Shown one piece after another: positions 31,468 through 44,175 of a stretch of 64,000 nucleotides of DNA. Source of the DNA: Amylostereum areolatum. Lineage: Eukaryota; Basidiomycota; Agaricomycetes; Russulales; Stereaceae. The DNA lies in NCBI GenBank assembly GCA_012932865.1, contig SAXG01000085.1, forward strand, positions 109,774-173,773, written 5' to 3'. The position numbers and the translations under genes were made by a program. The notes under the pieces were generated by a model. That model saw nothing but the letters and a program-made list of their open reading frames with translations. It was not told the DNA's origin and did no database searches. Positions within the stretch are counted from its first letter, which is position 1. Each line of letters begins with the position of its first letter.

Positions 31468-34400
31468 AACGCCCCCAGTCGGTCGTCTGGTGGAGGCAAA
31501 GGACTTTTGGTATCATCGTCGAATCGTTTCGCGTTGTATTATCATCATGCATACCTGTGAGCAATCGTATCCCCCGGTTTGTATCTGTCTACGTCACCAA
31601 GAACAGGCAAAACCATCGTCACGCTCAAAGTCAAGTGATCGGCGAGTTACCAAAAGAGAATATGACGCAGACGCGCTGCTTGATAGCGGCGCAGAAGGAA
31701 TTATCCTGAACCGAAGCTTCGTTGAACGCAAGAAGCTTACCACAAGAAAACTAGAAAACCCGTTCCCGTGCGTAATTTGGACGGCACCAGAACATCATGG
31801 GCTGGGTACGCACAAACGACCCAGCGGATCCGGATTATACTCGCAAGATTCAAAGGCGTAACATGAGGAAGAAGCTGAGTTCTTCATCACCGAACATCGG
31901 CGATCCTGACATGATCCTTGGAACAGACTGGCTCGATGAGCACAATCCCACCATAGACTGGCAACGAGACGTGTTGACATGCTCCGCTGCCCCCCCTCAT
32001 GCACTCTGTCCAAACCTCCGTGGACAAACCTCGCAACCAAGCCACGGAGACCATCATCGGTCCAATCACAGTGTAAGGTTGAAGCAGGTAAAACCCCGAG
32101 GACCACCTCGTTTTGGACGACCCTTCCCAGAGCGACATATGTGTCCTGGCCCCAGTCCCCACTTATGTTACCTGCAAGCAGAAGTCAAAGGTGTTTGCGT
32201 CGCGCACGGTCCATCGCTCCCTCTACCGCACGACTCTTCACTGAAGACGACGACGAGCGGCCCATGGTATTCCGAGACTGGGAGATCAATGGACTACGCC
32301 ACGCGGAATCCTCCCTGAAAACGACGGTCTAACCAGAGCAGTACCTATCCGCGCGGGCTTTACAAAAGCGCAGGAGCTTGCAGAGCATTCAAAAGAGAAC
32401 GCACGCCCGCAAACCTTTGAAGACTTAGTCCCCCCGCCGTAACGCGACTTGCGCCTGTTTCGACAAAAAACCTCCGAGCCTTCTGACTCGACGCCATGGG
32501 ACCATGCTATCGACATGAAAGACGGCTTGAACCCAAACCGTGGCAAATCTACCCCCTCTCACCTCCGAGCAGATCGAACTGACACCTTCCTCGATGACCA
32601 CCTGAAGAAGGGCTATATCCGCCCTCGAAGTCACCTCAGGCGAGTCCGTTCTTCTTTGTGAAGAAAAAGGATGGAAAGCTGCGTCCCGTACAGGACTATC
32701 GAGAATAAACAAGGGCACTGTCAAGAAGAATACCCCTGCCACTGATCTCTGAAATGTGCGACCGTCTCAAAGGTGCAAAGACTTCTCCAAGATGGATGTC
32801 GCGGGGCTACAACAATGTCCGCATCAAGGAAGGCGACGAGTGGAAGGCTGCGTTCAGACGAATCGCGGTCTCTTCGAACCTACGGTGATGTTTTTCGGGC
32901 TTATGAACTCCCCTGCGACGTTTCAGGCAATGATGAATGAACTGTTCAAGGATCTCATCGACTCGGGCAAGGTCATCATCTACATGGACGACATCTTGGT
33001 GTTCACCCGCACCATGAGAACACCGTGCCATAGTGCGGCAGGTTCTGCAGGTTTGCAAGACAACGACCTCTTCCTCAAACCGGAGAAATGCTCTTTGAGC
33101 AAGACTCTGTCGAATACCTCGGACTCATCATCTCGCACGACAAGATCGCTTGGACCCCGTCAAGGTAGCAGGTATTCAGGACTGGCCGTGACCACGAACG
33201 GTCAAAGATGTGCAATCCTCCTCGGCTTTGGCAACTTCTACCGACTTTCCATCAAGGACTTCTCCAAGGTTGCACGACCCCTATTTGACCTGAGAGAAGG
33301 ACTGCACATGGGACTGGTCGCGGACTGCCAAACTGCGTTTGACGCACTGAAAGTGGGTTTACTTCCTCCCCGTCTTGGTCATGCCTGACCCAAAGAAGCC
33401 TTACCTCGTTGAAGTCGATGCCTGGACTTTGCTACTGGAGGTATACTCTCGCGAAAGGAGGCGATGGTCACTGGCATCCAGTGGCATATGTCCAAGGCCC
33501 TATCAGAACCGGAAACGGAACTACGACATCTACGACAAGGAGCTACTTGCGATCATCGTGTGTTGAAGCCTGGCGCCACTACCTCGAAGGCGCCCCCGAC
33601 ACCGTCGAAATTTTGGGCTATTCTCTTGCTCGTCTTCATAAACCAGGAATTTCCCACCGCCCGGATCCATGTCTCGACGACCCGATCACAAGGATGGTGT
33701 TGAAAAGACAACAAGGAGCGCGTCTGCTTGACCCAAGTACTTCCAGTACGCGCAACAAGGCCCGGAGCAAGTAACCTCCCTCGGTGAGTGTCGAACTCCG
33801 ACGACGTATCCGCGACTGCAAAACCAAGGACATCGAGGTCGTTCAGACCCTGGACGCCATCTTACGAAATGGACCACGTACACTCGTCAGAACCTTCAAA
33901 GTGGAACTACGAAGAAGGCCTGGTCCTGTTAGAGGAAAGGTATATGTCCCTGCAGACGACGAGTTGCGACGCGACATTGTCAAAATGTACCATGAATCGC
34001 CCCTGGCTGGACACCCGGTCGCTTCAAGACTTACGAGCTTGTGAGTCGTGAATATTGGGGGCCTGGCATGTCTGTCTTTGTCCGCGACTTTGTAGCAGGA
34101 TGCGCAACCTGCAGTCGACGAAGACACAGAGCAGCCGACCCCACGTCGACATGATCCCAAACGAAGTACCGATCGACCATTTGGCGTCATCTCCACCGAC
34201 TTCATCGTCGAACTCCCTGACGTGAAGGCTATAACGCCGTCAATGTCGTGGTCGATCGCCTCACCAAGATGGTGGTTACCCACCCATGTACAACGAAGAT
34301 CACCAGTGATGGCACGGCCGCATTCTCTTCGACAAGGTATACCGACACTACGGGTTAGCAGACAAGATCATCTCGGATCGTGGACCCCAATTTGCTGGAC

Positions 34401-35385
34401 AGGTGATGCGTACACTAACGAGAGCTCGGGATCAAGTCCGCCCTCAGCACAGCGTATCACCACAGACAGCGGCCAAACCGAACGCGAGAAACCAGAACCT
34501 CGAGCAGTTCCTGCGAGTATTCTGCAACTACGTCAAGACGACTGGGTGAAGTGGTTGCCCTTCTTCGAGTTTTCCCAACTCTGCCACCCATGCAGCTAGC
34601 GAAAGGCTCCCTTTGAAGTCCTCTACGGCTTCCTCCCGAAAATGTACCCCTCCGTAAACCCGTCTCAAAGGTCCGCAGTTGAAGAACGCCTCCGTCAACT
34701 TGAAGAAGTCCGACAGGAGATCAAGGCCAGCCTTGCCCTCGCATCGACTTAAGAGCACTACAAACGGTGCAACGATCAGCAATCGACACTGTTGCGTCGG
34801 AGACAGTATCGGTCGAAGGCAAAAACCTGAAGAGACGAGGCCGAAAGCTAAGCTTGCTGCCAAACGATTTGGACCCTTCGAAATCATTGACGTCATCAGC
34901 CCAGTCAACTACCGCTTGAAGCGCCGAAGACGTGGCGAATCCATCCAGTCTTCCATGCCTCGCTGCTCACCGCGTACAAGGAGACAGCCGCTCACGGGCC
35001 AAATATGAACAGCCGCCACAGACCTCATCGAGATGAAGAAGAATACGACGTTGAAGACTTGTCGACTCTAAACCAACTCGTAAAAGAAAAGGTATTCAGT
35101 ACCTCGTCAAGTGGGCCGGCTATCCTGACTCCGAAAACACCTGGCTCCCGCGTTCATCGCTCTCAAAGGTTACCGACTGATTGACGCTTTCCACAAGCGC
35201 CATCCAAACGCGCCCCGCCCCGTGCGTTCCCTCGGCATCTCCTTTGACGATTTTCTCGCATCCACCCTTGCAGATGACATCGCGCTCCAGGCGAAAGGCG
35301 TCTTAAAGGGGGGGTAATGTCACGGATCGCTCCATTTCTTTCTTCGTTTGCAGACCTTGTACACGCGACGCGTCACGGCACATGC
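31464..35385 (+). pseudogene. pol: pol of the second C copy (frameshifted)
   Basis: Protease to chromodomain order as in 12374-16377. YMDD is intact at about 32981-32992 within an undamaged stretch. Many indels and the shared 88 bp deletion prevent translation. Confidence 0.75.
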
Positions 35386-35739
35386 TTTCCTTCGCATCAC
35401 ATGCTCCAACGACGTCACTGCCCGGACTTCCGAACGGTGTTCCGCATCCTTATCTATGACATCATTGCTCCGGACTCCCCCCTCTCCCCATGACTCCTTT
35501 CTTATTGTTCCCCCCGCTTGCACCACCTATCGCATCGCATCGCACCATCGTTCCCACTTGTATATAAGGACAGTATCCCTTTTCCCTTTTCCTCAGACTG
35601 TCCATCTCGTCATACGGTACTGTAGCGCACGTTGCACTACCCTAGGCCTGACATCTCAACCATCTGTTCTCTCTTGCTCCTCCCATCGTGCGACTTAGGC
35701 GGTTCCATCGGTCTCATAAACTGCGTTTCTGACAAACCC

Positions 35740-38700
35740 GGTATTTGGAAACAGCAAGAGCAACCAAGGCACAAGAACTCGCAGAAAGAGCGGCCATGGA
35801 TAGAAAGAAGAAGACACTCGATGAGATGATTCCGTCTAGTTACAAACAGTATCAGAAGGTATTCGAAAAGAAAGCGTCGGAACGCTTTCCAATCAGCAGA
35901 CCTTGGGATCACGCGATAGACCTGACTGAAGGATGGAAACCTCGAAATTGTAAAGTGTACCAATGACGGTACCACGGAAGGAAACTGGACACATTCTAGA
36001 TGAACATCTACGAAAGGGTACATCCGAGAATCAAAATCAGAGATATCATCGCCCTTCTTCTTTATCAGAAGAAGAAAGATGGATCTCTTCGACCAGTACA
36101 GGACTACGCTATCTTAACTGATCACGGTCAAATGAATCCCGATACCGCTCATCTCAGATCTCATCGACAAATTAAAAGGTGCTAAGATCTTCTCAAAGCT
36201 CGATCTCCAATGGGGATACAACAATGTTCGGATCAAGAAGGAGATCAATGGAAAGCTGCGTTCAAAAAAACAGAGGCCTTTTCGAACCATGGTAATGTTC
36301 TTCGGACTAACAACTCACCCGCAACACAAGCAATGATGAACGCACGTTCAAGAGTTAATAGACACGGAAAAGTGTGTGGTCTATATGGATGACATACTGA
36401 TATTACAGAAACATCTACGAACATAGGAAACTGATGAGAGAAGCCCTCCAACTTCTAGAACGGAACGATCTATTCCTGAACCAGAGAAGTGCTTCTTCGA
36501 ACGACCATCGATATCAATACCTAGGCGTGATAATCACGCCACAACAAGGTACAGATGGACCCGGTCAAAGTCCAAGGGCTAGCCGAATGGCCCACACCGA
36601 GGAAAGTAAAAGAAGTCAATCATTTCTCGGATTTGGAAATTTCTATCGACGCTTCATCAAAGACTATTCTAAGATCGCCAGACCCTATTCCAGCTCACAA
36701 AGAAAGACCACAATGGAACTGGACCACGCCGAATGTGAACATACCTTCGAAAGACTGAAACGAGAATCACGTCGCCCCAATCTAACATGCCCGATGAAAA
36801 CAAACCATTCGCATAGAGAGTGACGCCTCCGATTTGCGTACGGAGCTATCCTAACAGCCAGATGAGATCGAAAGATGGCATCGGTCGCGTACCTACCAAA
36901 TCACTATCTCCGCGGAACAGAATTACGAGATATACGACAAAGAACTCTTAGGAGTAGTGAAGCCTTTGAACACTGGCGACACTATCTAGAAGGAGCGAAC
37001 CACAAAGTCGAAATCTGGACAGATCATAAAAATCTAGAATATTTCACAACAGCTCAGAAACTCAATCAACGACAAGCACGATGGAGCTTGTATCTGTCCC
37101 GTTTCGACTACACCTTGGTACACACAACCAGGAAGTACAAACAAGGCAGATGGACTTTCTAGAAGACCAGATCATAAGGAAGACATTCCAGACAACGACG
37201 ACCGCATCCTGTTCACCCTTCGGTTTTCAGGGCTAGAGCCACCGGAAGAGGAACAGTCGAAGCAGTCGGAGACAAAGAACTTCTCAAAGAACTAAGAAAC
37301 TTCTCACACCTAGATGATGAAGTTTGGACAGCGTTAGATACAATCAAAAAATCGGGACCACGCACCCTCGCAAAAGAATCGAAGATTGGAACTTCGAGAA
37401 CGATCTGATCATCAGAAAGGAAAGATCTATGTGCCACAGAATCTCGAACTTAGACGCATGATCCTAAAATCGCATCATGATCTGGAAACGATTGGACATC
37501 CAGGCGAAATGAAAATTGGAGTGGTACAAAAGAACTTTTGGTGGCCAAGATGATTTCCTTCGTAAAAGGTTATGTTCAAGGATGTCCCGTATGCCAGTCA
37601 ACAAAGAATGTCACACATCCGACAAAAAATCCGTACAACCTACGGAAATACCAGAACGACATGGGAAACAATCACATCAGATTTATTACAGATCTTCCGA
37701 TTCAACGGATTCGATTCGATCAACGTAGTCGTCGACAGGTTACCAAAACCCAGTATTCACGCCGTGCTAAAGACGATCAAAGCAGAAGAAACAGCTGATC
37801 TTCTGATCGACCAATGTTTTACAGACGATTTGGACTATGGAAAAGAATGATATGGAAGAGGCCTCAATTCGCATCCAAAGTTCCAATCCATCGCGAAAGC
37901 CTCGGAGTTATCTCGTCGCTCAGTACAGCGTATCATCCCCAAACGGATGGCGAAACAGAAAGAGTGAATCAAGAGTTAGAACAATATCTTCGAGCATTCT
38001 GCAACGGAGATCAAACAAATGGGCAAAACTTCTACCAAAAGCAGAATTTGCAACAATATAGACAACATTCAGCTACGAAAGCTTCCCCATTTGAAACTCC
38101 TACACGGGTATCAACCGGTTTTTAACCCGGAATACCAACCGATGCGAATACCGACAGCCGAAGAAAGAATAAAGAACTTTAAGGATGCATGGGACAACGC
38201 AGAAGGACAGTCTGGAAATAGCTGCCAAATTAATGAAAATGCAGCATGATCAAAAGTTCACACTGCGAGATCAACTCAAAAGGGTGACCAAGTATGGTTA
38301 GACGGAAAAAATCTTAACACGGTATACCCGAAAACTAAACTAGCACCAAAGCGATTCGGCCCATTCAAAATCGAAAAAGTAATAGGACCAGTAACTATCG
38401 CTTAGAACTACCGGCGAAGGGGAAAATAAATCCGGTATTTCACGCGACACTATTAATTCCTTCAAGAAACAGAACAATATGGAGAAGCTTACGAAAAACC
38501 GCCTCCGGAACTAGTAAACGATGAAGAACTCTATGAACTAGAAACAATAATAGCCTCAAAACTAGACAAACGATTATTCCGAACCATTACATTATTTCGT
38601 AAAATGGAAGGTACCCAGATCCGGTAACACATGGGAACCAGCATCTAATCTCGAAGGATCCAAAGATGTGATCGCAGAGTTCCACAGAATAACCCAAGGC

Positions 38701-38830
38701 CACGAAGTTGCCACCACAGCCAATCAGAGATACCAACACAGAAGCCACTGATCGTGACGAAACCGACACCACACAGCAAGAACAAAGACCAACGAGACGA
38801 AAGAAACGCAAGACGAAAGTAAGACATTAG
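35740..38830 (+). pseudogene. pol: RT to chromodomain part of the second B pol (frameshifted)
   Basis: Aligns with 16738-19890. Stretches such as about 37000-37370 are almost identical, others are full of indels. The stop TAG is kept at 38828-38830. Confidence 0.78.
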
Positions 38831-38974
38831 TGAGACTCAACGGCATTCAGGGAATGCACTGCCACAAGGGGGGGATAAAAACCCTACGGGTTCAACAAGA
38901 CAGACAACCAATGTCCACCACCCCAAACGCAACCAACACCTCCTCTACCAATCAAAACGTCTCACCCAACAATG

Positions 38975-40839
38975 TCGACCGCATCCGCCTCTCGTCTGCA
39001 ACAGAGCACACCACACTCAACAGGAACGCGCCCTCTGTGGAGACTGCTTCATCGCTCGATCGGCAGCAATTTCGCAATTAAGTCAGTACCTCCTCCGTCT
39101 AGGTCAGGACCAGAGGAAGAAAAGGGGGTAAGCCGATTAGAAAACACACAGAAGAACCCTAACTGAAGCACCCGATTCCTCACAGGTGCTAATGCAATCC
39201 CGTGGCCCGGAGCTACGGAAGTCCCAACACCCGATTCCCCGATCCTAGAGAGCAGATAGCCCGCATGATAGCGAGTACAGGAGTAGGATCGAACAGGCCA
39301 AGAGAACGGATCGACGACCTCAAGAGGGAGTCAACCGACGTCCGAACATCCTGGAGAACCACATCAAGATGCTAGACGGAGAACTCCGCCAGTTAGACTC
39401 GAGGTACCTGACGCTCTCGACCGAAATGGAGGAGGAGCGAGAAGTCAAGCTTCTTCGACGATTCAGGAAGCTGCGCAGCGGCTATACTCAACGTCGCAGA
39501 ACTCCGAAAGTCCTCACCGAAGTCGGACTCCGAGTCAACTGGCTCAACTGGGAAAGACATATTTCGCGCGCTACCGAGGAGAAATCCTCCGAAGACGAAT
39601 GGAAACTACCGGAGTTCCCCATATGTCGTCACGCGAAGGCCCCGACATCGACCTCATCTTCCATGGACATCACATCTCCCGGGCTATACTGTTCGACCCG
39701 ATCCCATCGCATTGCCTCACCAGACCCCCGTTCCTTCTACGCCCCTCCACGACCCGTCAACGCTCCACGCCACCAGGATCCTTACCCATCCCCGGCATCA
39801 CCCAGATTAACCCGCCCAGCCTCCCGTCGCTGGAAACGGATTACCCGGAGAGCGATCGGACAGCCATGGCTCCTCAGAGCCCAGCAACGGACCGGCGATC
39901 CGCGACCAAACCTGGGACATCTTCTCGGCTGCCCACGATGCCTAGACCGCCAACTCCATTCCCGGTATCTTCTAGCGACACTCCCATGCCATGGCACGGA
40001 GGTCCCCCTGCTTATCCCTCGTTCCCACATTCGCCACTCCGACCACGATCGAAATTCCATCGCCCAGGATCCCCGAATCACCTCACAGCGACGTAAACAT
40101 GAATCTGTCGACCCCGACGGAAGACGCTCAAGCGATCCGAAACGTCGGACTCCCCGATAAGTCGAGCGATGAAGAACTGCGACAAGATCCAGGAGATAAT
40201 CGAGGAAATGAGGAGGAAACCCGCGGCTCGTGGAAACACGACCGCGAGTCAACGGACAAATCGGACAGCTCGGCGGACAAACCGGAGAAGGACGACAAGA
40301 CGAAGGAGTAGCCGAGAATCCCTCGGACCCATGGAGCGACGAACCGACCAGTGGACGCAAGAGAAGTGGGACGGATTCCTGCGAAGCCGCGGAACGCTGC
40401 TGGAAATGCGGCGAGCGAGGCCATCTCCGCCGAGACTGTCCCCTGCAAGAACGCTCCCCCTCACTTCCCCCGATCACGGTCTTGCTATCCCCTCCGACCA
40501 CAGACTCCTCTTCCTCGCCTCGCCCGAGCCGTCCGGTATACAGCTACGGTCCAGGAACACTGATGTCCCACCCCCACCTCCGACCGTACCGACGCATACG
40601 CCCGGCGCACAGGCAGCTTCTGGGATTCCTCCCACGACGTGTGAAAGTCGACGCACGAAGCCGCCCGACACGCCACCAAACAGTGGTTGTACTGGGAGGA
40701 CGCCATGCTTCGCACTCAGCGGGAACCCCCTTCGCGCTTCAACCACTCCTGGCGCGTCGACGATCTCTTCTGGAAGGAAGAAGATTGGGACTTGCAGGAA
40801 GCGGAGGAGTCGAAGGATCACTGGCCGGAGCCTTGGTAA
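38975..40839 (+). pseudogene. 3' gene 1 of the second B copy (frameshifted)
   Basis: Carries the same predicted intron (GTAAGC donor near 39128, CTCACAG acceptor near 39186), coiled coil and CCHC knuckle region (about 40395-40440). At the point where copy 1 shifts frame, this copy reads GCGAGTACAGGAGTAGGATCG, longer by several bases. The copy ends at 40860, before genes 2-4. Confidence 0.65.
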
Positions 40840-40860
40840 GACACACGGACGAACTTTTAC

Positions 40861-42037
40861 GACTTTGTCATGCCGCTCCCAGTCTCGGATGGAAAGACGC
40901 CATCTGCAATGTGAACTGCATGGGTACCAAGCAGGTTGTATTCTGGGCCACGACCAAAGACCTAACGGAGGACGAACTCGCCTTCGAGTACCTATGCGAG
41001 GTGTCCCTCCATCATGGAATTCCTAGAAAGATCGTCAGCGACCGTGGGCAGCGTGTTTGTCTCCAAATTCACCACGGCATTGTTCCAACTGTTAGGCATT
41101 GAAGGGAACCCGTCCACGGCGTATCACCCCTCAGATGGACGGACAGACCGAACACTCCCACATGACCATGGAAAACTACCTTCGCATCTTCGTCAATCAA
41201 CGACAGGACAATTGGACCACGGTTACCTCCCACTTGCCATGACTGCGCTCAACAACATGGTCCATAGTTCAATTGGGATGTCTCCCAACTTTGCCAACTA
41301 TGGTCGGGAACTCTACCTGGGGACAAACCCTCGACGCGAGACAGACAACCCATCGGCAAACGAGTTTGCACAACGCATGCGAGACATCTATGAGGAAGCC
41401 CGCTCTGCGCTAAAGGCAGCACAGGATGATCAAAAGCGCTTTTACGATCGCAAGAAGGACGAACCAATAGATTACAAAATTGGCGACTTTTGTCTGGCTG
41501 GAAACCAAGACCAGAGATGGCCAAACTGTAATCAAAACGGCACGTCCTATGCAAAAGCTAGATGACAAGCGCTTTGGTCCTTTCGAAATCCTGGAAAAAG
41601 TCGGAGCATCGGCTTACAAGCTTCGCCTCCCTGCATCCTGGTCACGAAAACATCTGGTCTTCAACGAGTCCCTCCTATCCCCACACAACGGTCCCGCCTT
41701 TGACAATCAGAAAGCACCTGCACCTCCACCCCCAGAGTTAGTCCAAGGAGAGGAAGTCTATGAGGTCGAAAAGATTATAGACTCCAAGAAAGTTGGTTGC
41801 GGCTTCAAGTACCTTGTCAAATGGAAAGGCTACCCAGACAATGACAATACTTGGGAACCTCTTGCCAATCTCCAGAATGCCAAGAAACGTATCGACGACT
41901 TCCACCGCGAGCACCCGGGTGCCCCGAAACCTGCACGCCTTAATTGTTGGGAACTCCTGGCGGAAGAGGAAGCTGGATCTGATTGCAACGAGGACGTCGA
42001 ATCTAAGGAAGGGGGTGATGTCATGAACGGTCTATAA
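40861..42037 (+). pseudogene. pol: 3' part of element A pol, second copy (integrase core to chromodomain)
   Basis: Begins abruptly at GACTTTGTCATGCC, equal to 3751 in element A and exactly at the first catalytic Asp of integrase. It covers the rest of integrase and the chromodomain (about 41770-41950). Frameshifts occur up to about 41495; after that one frame is open to the stop at 42035. Several differences from copy 1 after 41500 are true substitutions (for example GGTTGCGG for GGTCGCGG). Confidence 0.85.
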
Positions 42038-42476
42038 TTTTCTTTTTACTTTACATCGGTTACACGCTTTAGGACTTATTGGCTTATCACCGGCCCGGCT
42101 CCACTTCGGCCCGGACCCGGTTCATCTATATCCCACCCGGACCCACGTGACTCATCTCGGCCCGGGTCTGACTCCTTTCCCCTGACTCATGCTGTACAAT
42201 ACTGACTCATGCTGCGCTCTTTTACATACGACTGCTTACTTATACTTGGTCTGCTTACTGATCGCCGTGTATTGGTTGCTTACCTAAGTCTCTCTCCTCT
42301 CATGTATATAAGGCTCCCTCTCGCTGTACATATTCCCTATCTCGAGCTAGTCAATTCTACCGACTTTGCTTGCTTTCCCTCGTCTGTCGCCGTGTCTGAT
42401 CGGCTCCCCTCTGTCGTCCTCATCTTCTAGTCAGCTGTGTCGTAACTTGGTGCTGTCGCACTAGTCGTTGCTGACA
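42019..42476 (+). repeat. LTR of the second element A copy (458 bp)
   Basis: TGTCA...TGACA, the same length as 4904-5361, with scattered substitutions such as CACTTCGG for CACCATTGG. This shows that the indel noise has stopped here. Confidence 0.92.
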
Positions 42477-42936
42477 GGGATCGCCTCCTTGTCAGAAGTG
42501 AACTGCAACACTGCGAGGAAGATGGGCTCTCTAACCAGCTGATTCTTGAGTTTTGGGAGGTATGTGTATATTCCCTTCCATTTCGAACACACGGCTCATC
42601 TTAATGTTACAGACCTCCCAAAAACGATATGAGATCCTGTATAAGGTGGCCATGGACATTCTTCCCGTTCAGGCTTCATCAGTTCCATGTGAGCGCGCAT
42701 TCTCATCTAGCAAGGAGACAATAACAGCCTGACGAAGCCGTCTCTCGCCTCAAAATGTCGAGATCTTCCAAACTCTTAAACATTGGTGGGGTAATAACTT
42801 TCAGTTTATGGAGGAGTCGGCGAAGGCAGAGGACTACGCTATCGAAGCGGAAGTTACGGAGTATGCAATTAACGAGCTACTCAGGCATGGGCAGACAGAG
42901 AAGCTCGAGGAGCTGGCTGACTTGTTTCGAAACTGA
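42477..42936 (+). pseudogene. hAT transposase C-terminal (dimerisation) fragment with an intron
   Basis: Directly after the A LTR one frame reads DRLLVRSELQHCEEDG ... LILEFWE. Next comes a 53 bp intron (42560-42612, GTATGT...ACAG), then TSQKRYEILYKVAMDILPVQ, ASSVPCERAFSSSKET, an in-frame TGA at 42730, RSRLSPQNVEIFQTLKHWW and an acidic helical end at TGA 42934. ASSVPCERAFSS with the following RLSP...LKHWW is the hallmark of the hAT family dimerisation domain. The N-terminal and catalytic parts are absent. It was probably cut by the insertion or rearrangement that brought element A. Confidence 0.8.
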
Positions 42937-43167
42937 GATTCTCAGGATACTGTACATTAGACTTGCTAATACATCACACTTGCTAATGCGTCACAAGGCT
43001 TGCTGACACGGGGAGACTCAATACAGAGTCAGACTTCAGCGTGTTCGCCGCGTTGCGTGTCACGTCACTGGTCACTCTGCGCTGACAAAGTCACGGCGTT
43101 ACTGTGTAGCCCAGTGTGCCGTGGGCCAATGTGCCTATGCCGAAGAAGCCCACCGCGACCCAGTGGA

Positions 43168-44175
43168 GCTGGCACTGCAGGCAGAAGTCCATTTGAGCCC
43201 GGTTCTCACGCATTCGAAATGCGCGTCAGAAGTACAAATATCAGAAAGCCATTGTAACTAAGTCTACAGATCCAATACGATCTATTTGTAATGTCTATTA
43301 GCTCAAAATGAAGTCAATCAAAACGTGTCGTGTGGAATGCGTATTCGACGGGAAAAAACACATTAGACACGTGATGTTTCGGACCGCTTACGACCGCCTT
43401 GAAATGACTTATTTGCGATAGGACTTATCACGAAGCAAATCGAACTGATACTTCTCGTTTTGGTAGGGATCAAATGTAATATTTTGAACCTGTTGTAAGC
43501 GTGCACTTACACATTCCTTCACTACGTCATGTTCCTACGTCATTTCCCCCTTACATAATCCCTCTCCCACCGCGTCACCTTATCAGCTCTGTCTCGTACG
43601 TCCTCGACAGTTCTTCTTTTCCCCCCGTTCGTCTACAGTCGTTTCGTTCCCCTCGACAATACAACGTGGTTCCGTTAGCTCTCGCGTGAACCGCCGCTTC
43701 TCCAGTGTTCCGTCTCGCTAGCCCCGACACGGTTCCACCTGTGTTCTCCAAGATAAAACACATTAGAAATCTGTTCCTCAGGAACTCATGAACGGCTGAA
43801 CTCAAGCCTTGTGCACCTGTGTGGGGATATGATGATCCCTTGCCTGTATCAACCCTCAAGTGCACAAGGCTTGAGTTCAGCCGTTCATGAGTTCCTGAGG
43901 AACAGATTTCTAATGTGTTTTATCTTGGAGAACACAGGTTCAAAATATTACATTTGATCCCTACCAAAACGAGAAGTATCAGTTCGATTTGCTTCGTGAT
44001 AAGTCCTATCGCAAATAAGTCATTTCAAGGCGGTCGTAAGCGGTCCGAAACATCACGTGTCTAATGTGTTTTTTCCCGTCGAATACGCATTCCACACGAC
44101 ACGTTTTGATTGACTTCATTTTGAGCTAATAGACATTACAAATAGATCGTATTGGATCTGTAGACTTAGTTACAA
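43168..44175. mobile_element. Foldback palindrome, copy 3, with a solo LTR inside
   Basis: The core TTGTAAC (43252) ... GTTACAA (44175) is palindromic. The outer arm (43168-43251) is present only on the left; on the right the sequence changes to CTAGCATAGACCC. The palindrome is interrupted at 43494 by a 244 bp insertion. Confidence 0.8.
43494..43737. repeat. Solo LTR, 244 bp, TG...CA, with CCTGT target duplication
   Basis: TGTAAGCGTGCACTTACA ... GGTTCCA is flanked by CCTGT at 43489-43493 and 43738-43742. Palindrome copy 1 has a single CCTGT there and no insert. TG/CA ends and a 5 bp duplication fit a solo LTR. It does not match the LTRs of A-D. Confidence 0.72.

Larger units (their letters stand above)
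28897..35734 (+). mobile_element. Second copy of nested element C (noisy, mosaic)
   Basis: It lies at the same position in B, with AACCC on both sides (28892-28896 and 35735-35739). LTRs are 28897-29296 and 35318-35734. It shares the 88 bp RNase H deletion of C (33611 region). However, its 5' LTR and left half carry many variants of element D, while the right half and 3' LTR match C. It is either a recombinant or a consensus built from mixed reads. Confidence 0.8.
24434..41495. other. Indel-ridden second copy of 5362-21930 plus part of element A
   Basis: The region follows 5362 to about 21930 base for base in order (flank, palindrome, B 5' LTR, gag, nested C at the same AACCC site, B pol, 3' gene 1). 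Near 40860 it switches to the element A integrase. Single-base insertions and deletions occur every 10-50 bp in many parts, in both coding and non-coding sequence, and often in homopolymers. Errors fade after about 41495, where only substitutions against element A remain. Every open frame is broken here. Unpolished long reads explain this better than biological decay. Confidence 0.8.
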
